Below are positions 5,611 to 8,795 of a DNA stretch of 8,795 nucleotides, in pieces. Every line of letters begins with the position of its first letter. Position 1 is the first letter of the stretch. Position numbers and translations under genes: made by a program. Where the stretch lies: contig QFOL01000157.1 in the NCBI GenBank assembly GCA_003241215.1, positions 1 to 8,795 of the forward strand. Reading direction: 5' to 3'. Source of the DNA: Agrobacterium fabrum. GTDB lineage: Bacteria > Pseudomonadota > Alphaproteobacteria > Rhizobiales > Rhizobiaceae. Below the pieces are notes generated by a model. The model had not been told where the DNA came from, made no database searches, and worked only from the letters and a program-made list of their open reading frames with translations.

Positions 5611-6970
5611 GCGGAAGACTCTTTTGGCGACGGCTGCCATCATGGCGTTGCTGTCCGGTGCGGCCTTTGCCGCCGACCTGAAATTCGCGCCCGGCCAGGA
5701 TGCCAAATTCAACTGGAAAAGCTATGAGGACTTCAAGGCGGCCCATGCCGACCTGAAAGGCCAGACGCTGACGATTTTCGGCCCGTGGCGCGGTGAAGAT
5801 GAGGCCTTGTTCCAGTCGGTGCTTGCCTATTTTGCCGATGCGACCGGCGTGAATGTCCGTTATTCCTCGTCGGAAAATTACGAGCAGCAGATCGTCATCG
5901 ATACGCAGGCGGGTTCGCCGCCCAATATCGCCATCCTGCCGCAGCCCGGCCTTCTGGCCGATCTGGCCGCCAAGGGCTTCCTCGTGTCGCTCGGCGATGC
6001 GACCGCGAACTGGGTCAAGGAAAATTACGGCGCGGGCCAGTCCTGGGTCGATCTCGGCAGCTACAAGGGCAAGGACGGCAACAAGGCCTATTTCGCCTTC
6101 CCCTTCAAGGCGGATGTGAAGTCGCTCGTCTGGTACGTGCCTGAGAACTTCGAGGAAGCGGGCTATGAGGTTCCGCAGTCCATGGAGGACCTGTTCAAGC
6201 TCACGGACCAGATCGTCGCCGATGGCGGTACGCCCTGGTGCATCGGCCTCGGCTCTGGCGGCGCCACCGGCTGGCCGGCCACCGACTGGGTGGAAGACCT
6301 GATGCTGCGCACGCAGCCGCTCGACGTCTATCAGAAGTGGACGACCAACGAGGTGAAGTTCACCGATCCGGCCGTGGTCGAGGCGATCAACGAGTTCGGC
6401 AAATTCGCCAAGAACGAAAAATATGTCAGCGGCGGCGTTGCGGCCGTGGCCTCCACCGATTTCCGCGACAGCCCCAAGGGCCTCTTCGACATTCCGCCGA
6501 AATGCTACCTGCATCATCAGGCGTCGTTCATTCCGTCCTTCTTCCCTGAGGGCACCAAGGTGGGGACGGATGCGGATTTCTTCTACATGCCGACTTATGC
6601 GTCCAAGCCTGATCTCGGCAAGCCGGTTCTCGGCGCCGGCACGCTCGTCACCATCACCAAGGAAGCGCCTGCCGCCAAGGCATTCGTCGAATTCCTGCAG
6701 ACCCCCATCGCCCACGAGGTATGGATGGCGCAGTCCAGCTTCCTGACGCCCTATAAGGGTGTGAATGTCGACACCTATGCCAATGAGCAGATGAAGCGCC
6801 AGGGTGAAATCCTGACGACCGCGACAAGCTTCGGTTTCGATGGTTCCGACCTGATGCCCGGCAAGATCGGTGCCGGCGCGTTCTGGACCGGCATGATCGA
6901 TTTCGTCGGCGGCAAGTCCGCCGATCAGGTCGCGAGCGATATCCAGAAGGCCTGGGACGGCCTGAAGTAA
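5609..6970 (+). CDS. aglE: AglE: alpha-glucoside ABC transporter, periplasmic binding protein
   Basis: This 453-residue secreted solute-binding protein of the extracellular family 1 (MalE-like) type delivers alpha-glucosides such as sucrose, maltose or trehalose to the AglFG permease. It has a clear Sec signal peptide: 'MRK', a hydrophobic core at 4-20, and AFA-type cleavage after Ala21. The mature protein shows the two-lobe binding-protein pattern. 'LTIFGPWRGEDEALFQSVLAYF' (split at 54-64 and 65-75) is the first-lobe start, 'PPNIAILPQPGLLADLA' (103-119) is the conserved segment after the first strand-helix repeat, and 'GLGSGGATGWPATDW' (214-228) is an aromatic, Gly-rich ligand-region motif. 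The start is set by GGGAGG eight bases before ATG 5609. It is the first gene of the operon, downstream of a LacI-type operator. The agl assignment rests on my recognition of the family and on gene order; a related disaccharide system such as palatinose uptake is the main alternative. Confidence 0.92.
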   Translation: MRKTLLATAAIMALLSGAAFAADLKFAPGQDAKFNWKSYEDFKAAHADLKGQTLTIFGPWRGEDEALFQSVLAYFADATGVNVRYSSSENYEQQIVIDTQAGSPPNIAILPQPGLLADLAAKGFLVSLGDATANWVKENYGAGQSWVDLGSYKGKDGNKAYFAFPFKADVKSLVWYVPENFEEAGYEVPQSMEDLFKLTDQIVADGGTPWCIGLGSGGATGWPATDWVEDLMLRTQPLDVYQKWTTNEVKFTDPAVVEAINEFGKFAKNEKYVSGGVAAVASTDFRDSPKGLFDIPPKCYLHHQASFIPSFFPEGTKVGTDADFFYMPTYASKPDLGKPVLGAGTLVTITKEAPAAKAFVEFLQTPIAHEVWMAQSSFLTPYKGVNVDTYANEQMKRQGEILTTATSFGFDGSDLMPGKIGAGAFWTGMIDFVGGKSADQVASDIQKAWDGLK

Positions 6971-6983
6971 AGATATCGGATCA

Positions 6984-7007
6984 GGCCCGGCGGTTTGCTG
7001 CCGGGCC
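6984..7007 (+). terminator. GC-rich hairpin between aglE and aglF
   Basis: GGCCCGGC (6984-6991) pairs perfectly with GCCGGGCC (7000-7007). Two more inner pairs, one of them G-U, can close a TTTG loop. The hairpin begins 13 bases after the aglE stop. No T-run follows (the next bases are CTTACC), so it is not a typical full terminator. In transport operons such structures usually protect the upstream binding-protein message or partly terminate. The result would be more AglE than permease. Confidence 0.65.
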
Positions 7008-7075
7008 CTTACCAACGGCGCTGCCCCGACGACCGCATAAATCAGCGCGGCGCGGAGAGGATCAAGGGAGGGAAC

Positions 7076-8089
7076 ATGGCTCAACAACTCGTTTCGGCCA
7101 TCGGCGTGATGGTGGCGGGGGTCTTTGCCTGCGCTGCCTATTACTGGCTATCCGACAAGGTGCTTCAGGCGATCTTTCCGGTCCGCTCGGGAGACGTGCT
7201 GCAGGCATCCCGCAACCTCAATCGCCGCGCCGCCGTCCGGCCGTGGCTGTTCATCGGCCCGGCACTGATCCTTCTGCTGGTCTATCTGGTTTACCCTGTC
7301 ATCGCCACGCTGATCCTGTCTTTCCATGACCGGACTGGCAGCGAATTCGTCGGTCTCGCCAATTATCGCTGGGCGTTTTTCGATGCCGGTTTCCGGCAGT
7401 CGATCTTCAACAATATCCTCTGGCTCGCCGTCGTGCCGGCCGCCTGCACCTTCTTCGGTCTCGTCATCGCCGTCATGACCGACCGCATCTGGTGGGGCAA
7501 CATCGCCAAATCCATCGTTTTCATGCCGATGGCGATTTCCTTCGTTGGCGCATCGGTCATCTGGAAGTTCATCTATGAGTATCGCGCCGAGGGCCAGGTA
7601 CAGATCGGCCTCTTGAACGCCATCGTCGAGTTTTTCGGCGGCAGCCCGGAGGTTTGGATTTCCATGCCCTTCTGGAACAATTTCTTCCTGATGATCATCC
7701 TCATCTGGATCCAGACCGGTTTCGCCATGGTCATCCTGTCGGCGGCTTTGCGCGGCATTCCGGAAGAAACCATTGAGGCTGCCGTCATCGATGGCGCCAA
7801 TGGCTGGCAGATTTTCTGGAAGATCATGGTCCCGCAAATCTGGGGCACCATCGCCGTCGTCTGGACGACGATCACCATTCTCGTGCTCAAGGTCTTCGAT
7901 ATCGTGCTGACCATGACCAACGGCCAATGGAACACTATGGTTCTCGCCAATCTCATGTTCGACTGGATGTTCCGCGGTGGCGGCGACAGCGGCCGAAGTG
8001 CTGTTATCGCGCTCATCATCATGGCGGCCGTCACCCCCATCATGGTCTGGAACATCCGCCAGGCGAACCGCGAGATGGAGGGCCGCTGA
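7076..8089 (+). CDS. aglF: AglF: alpha-glucoside ABC transporter, permease (MalF type)
   Basis: This 337-residue inner-membrane permease should pair with AglG to form the translocation channel. Hydrophobic segments lie near 5-25, 57-83, 112-134, 146-166, 200-222, 256-278 and 307-325. The EAA loop that contacts the ATPase is clear at 234-253, 'EAAVIDGANGWQIFWKIMVP', between the fifth and sixth segments. The first segment plus a linker (26-55) is additional to the usual six-helix core. ATG 7076 is chosen because GGGAGGG (7066-7072) sits just upstream; the frame stays open back to 6995, but that stretch overlaps the intergenic hairpin. The 105-base gap after aglE and the one-base gap before aglG indicate cotranscription, with tight coupling to aglG. 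Confidence 0.94.
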   Translation: MAQQLVSAIGVMVAGVFACAAYYWLSDKVLQAIFPVRSGDVLQASRNLNRRAAVRPWLFIGPALILLLVYLVYPVIATLILSFHDRTGSEFVGLANYRWAFFDAGFRQSIFNNILWLAVVPAACTFFGLVIAVMTDRIWWGNIAKSIVFMPMAISFVGASVIWKFIYEYRAEGQVQIGLLNAIVEFFGGSPEVWISMPFWNNFFLMIILIWIQTGFAMVILSAALRGIPEETIEAAVIDGANGWQIFWKIMVPQIWGTIAVVWTTITILVLKVFDIVLTMTNGQWNTMVLANLMFDWMFRGGGDSGRSAVIALIIMAAVTPIMVWNIRQANREMEGR

Positions 8090-8090
8090 C

Positions 8091-8795
8091 ATGAATATTT
8101 TCAAACGCCTTCGCCGCGTCGGCCTGCCGCGCCTCATCGTCCATGCCAGCGTTCTGGTCGTCGTGCTGCTGTGGCTCCTGCCAACACTCGGCATTCTCGT
8201 GAGCTCGCTACGCGACAAAGACCAGATCACGGTCTCCGGCTGGTGGACGGCCTTCTCCAGTTCCGAACAGACCTCGGCGGTTCGCCTCGCCGATGCTTCG
8301 GTGCAAAAGCAGGATGGCAGCCGCTATGTCATATCAGGCAATGTTTTCGAAAGCGGACAGGGCGGCAAGGTTGCGGCCTTCGGTGTTCGCGTACAGGAAC
8401 CCACCGCGTTCAAAGCCGGTGAGGCCGCCGATATCGGTGACGGCGAAACACTGCTCGTCAATACGGATGGCACCTACGAATACAGCAAGGCCGCGAGCTT
8501 TGAAGGCTCTCGCGGCAAGCGCGTCTATATCTCCGTCGCGACGCCGCCCGTCTTCACACTCGACAATTACCGGACGGTTCTGACCTCGGAAGGCATCGGC
8601 CAGTCCTTCGTCAACTCGCTGACCGTGGCTGTGCCGGCAACCGTCATCCCGATCCTCATTGCCGCCTTCGCCGCCTATGCGCTGTCATGGATGAGCTTTT
8701 CCGGCCGCAATCTGCTGATTGCCATGGTGGTGGGCCTGATCGTCGTGCCGTTGCAGATGTCGCTGATCCCGCTTCTGAGACTGTATAATGAAATT
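8091..8795 (+). CDS. aglG: AglG: alpha-glucoside ABC transporter, permease (MalG type), 3' end cut by window
   Basis: The first 235 residues of the second permease subunit are present; the reading frame runs off the window without a stop. It has a membrane segment at about 17-40, 'GWWTAF' (50-55), 'FTLDNYRTVL' (155-164), 'SFVNSLTVAVP' (172-182) and further segments at about 180-200 and 207-228, in the order of MalG-type permeases. The EAA loop must lie beyond the end. Between GWW and FTLDNY, MalG-type proteins normally have only a few residues. Here about 95 extra polar residues (58-152) form an enlarged first periplasmic loop, which I recall being a feature of AglG (about 380 residues in Sinorhizobium). 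ATG 8091 follows the aglF stop by one base, indicating translational coupling. aglA (alpha-glucosidase) and aglK (ATPase) would be expected next but are not visible. Confidence 0.92.
   Translation, partial: MNIFKRLRRVGLPRLIVHASVLVVVLLWLLPTLGILVSSLRDKDQITVSGWWTAFSSSEQTSAVRLADASVQKQDGSRYVISGNVFESGQGGKVAAFGVRVQEPTAFKAGEAADIGDGETLLVNTDGTYEYSKAASFEGSRGKRVYISVATPPVFTLDNYRTVLTSEGIGQSFVNSLTVAVPATVIPILIAAFAAYALSWMSFSGRNLLIAMVVGLIVVPLQMSLIPLLRLYNEI

Noticed and set aside
5471..7087. 538-residue open frame on the minus strand
   Set aside because: It lies opposite aglE, which has a signal peptide, ribosome binding site and family motifs. The antisense product has no recognisable pattern.
7148..8230. 360-residue minus-strand frame opposite aglF
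   Set aside because: It is very rich in Asp, His and Arg, a by-product of hydrophobic codons on the other strand; aglF has the EAA motif.

Overview
The window looks like chromosomal DNA of an alphaproteobacterium of the Rhizobiales, most likely Agrobacterium or a close Rhizobium relative. This rests on the high GC content with G/C-ending codons, GGAG-type ribosome binding sites, TTAACC-type intergenic motifs, and an aglR-aglEFG alpha-glucoside uptake locus of the kind known from Sinorhizobium and Agrobacterium. The genus is inferred from gene content, not from any marker gene.

Layout. The left part (17-3312) has three forward genes concerned with the cell envelope. The first is a small membrane-anchored protein with a FliL-like pattern, possibly the edge of a flagellar cluster to the left. 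The second is a divergent WecG/TagA/CpsF-type glycosyltransferase homologue whose conserved active-site Asp appears to be Gln. The third is a Wzz/GumC-type polysaccharide co-polymerase homologue that lacks a tyrosine-kinase domain and instead ends in an acidic cytoplasmic tail. The last two probably work on the same unidentified surface glycan. folD (3390-4289), a housekeeping one-carbon enzyme, follows on the same strand.

The right part (4308-8795) is the alpha-glucoside system. A LacI-family repressor gene (aglR) is read leftwards, converging on folD. It diverges from aglE (periplasmic binding protein), aglF and aglG (inner-membrane permeases); aglG is cut by the window end. The 275-base aglR/aglE divergent region is well resolved. 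It has a good sigma70-type promoter for aglR, a likely promoter for aglE, and two copies of the palindrome AAAGCGCTTT, each next to one promoter and 157 bp apart centre to centre. A partial third copy lies just downstream. This is the arrangement expected for a repressor that controls both its own gene and the transport operon, possibly by looping. A perfect inverted repeat frames the aglE ribosome binding site, and a GC-rich hairpin separates aglE from aglF.

How it works together: AglE should capture alpha-glucosides (sucrose, maltose or trehalose type) in the periplasm, and AglF/AglG should form the channel. The ATPase and alpha-glucosidase expected from known agl operons (aglK, aglA) would lie beyond the right end. 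I see no RNA gene, insertion sequence, CRISPR array or phage remnant. No clearly undescribed system is evident; the most unusual items are the degenerate glycosyltransferase paired with the kinase-less co-polymerase, and the regulatory architecture upstream of aglE.
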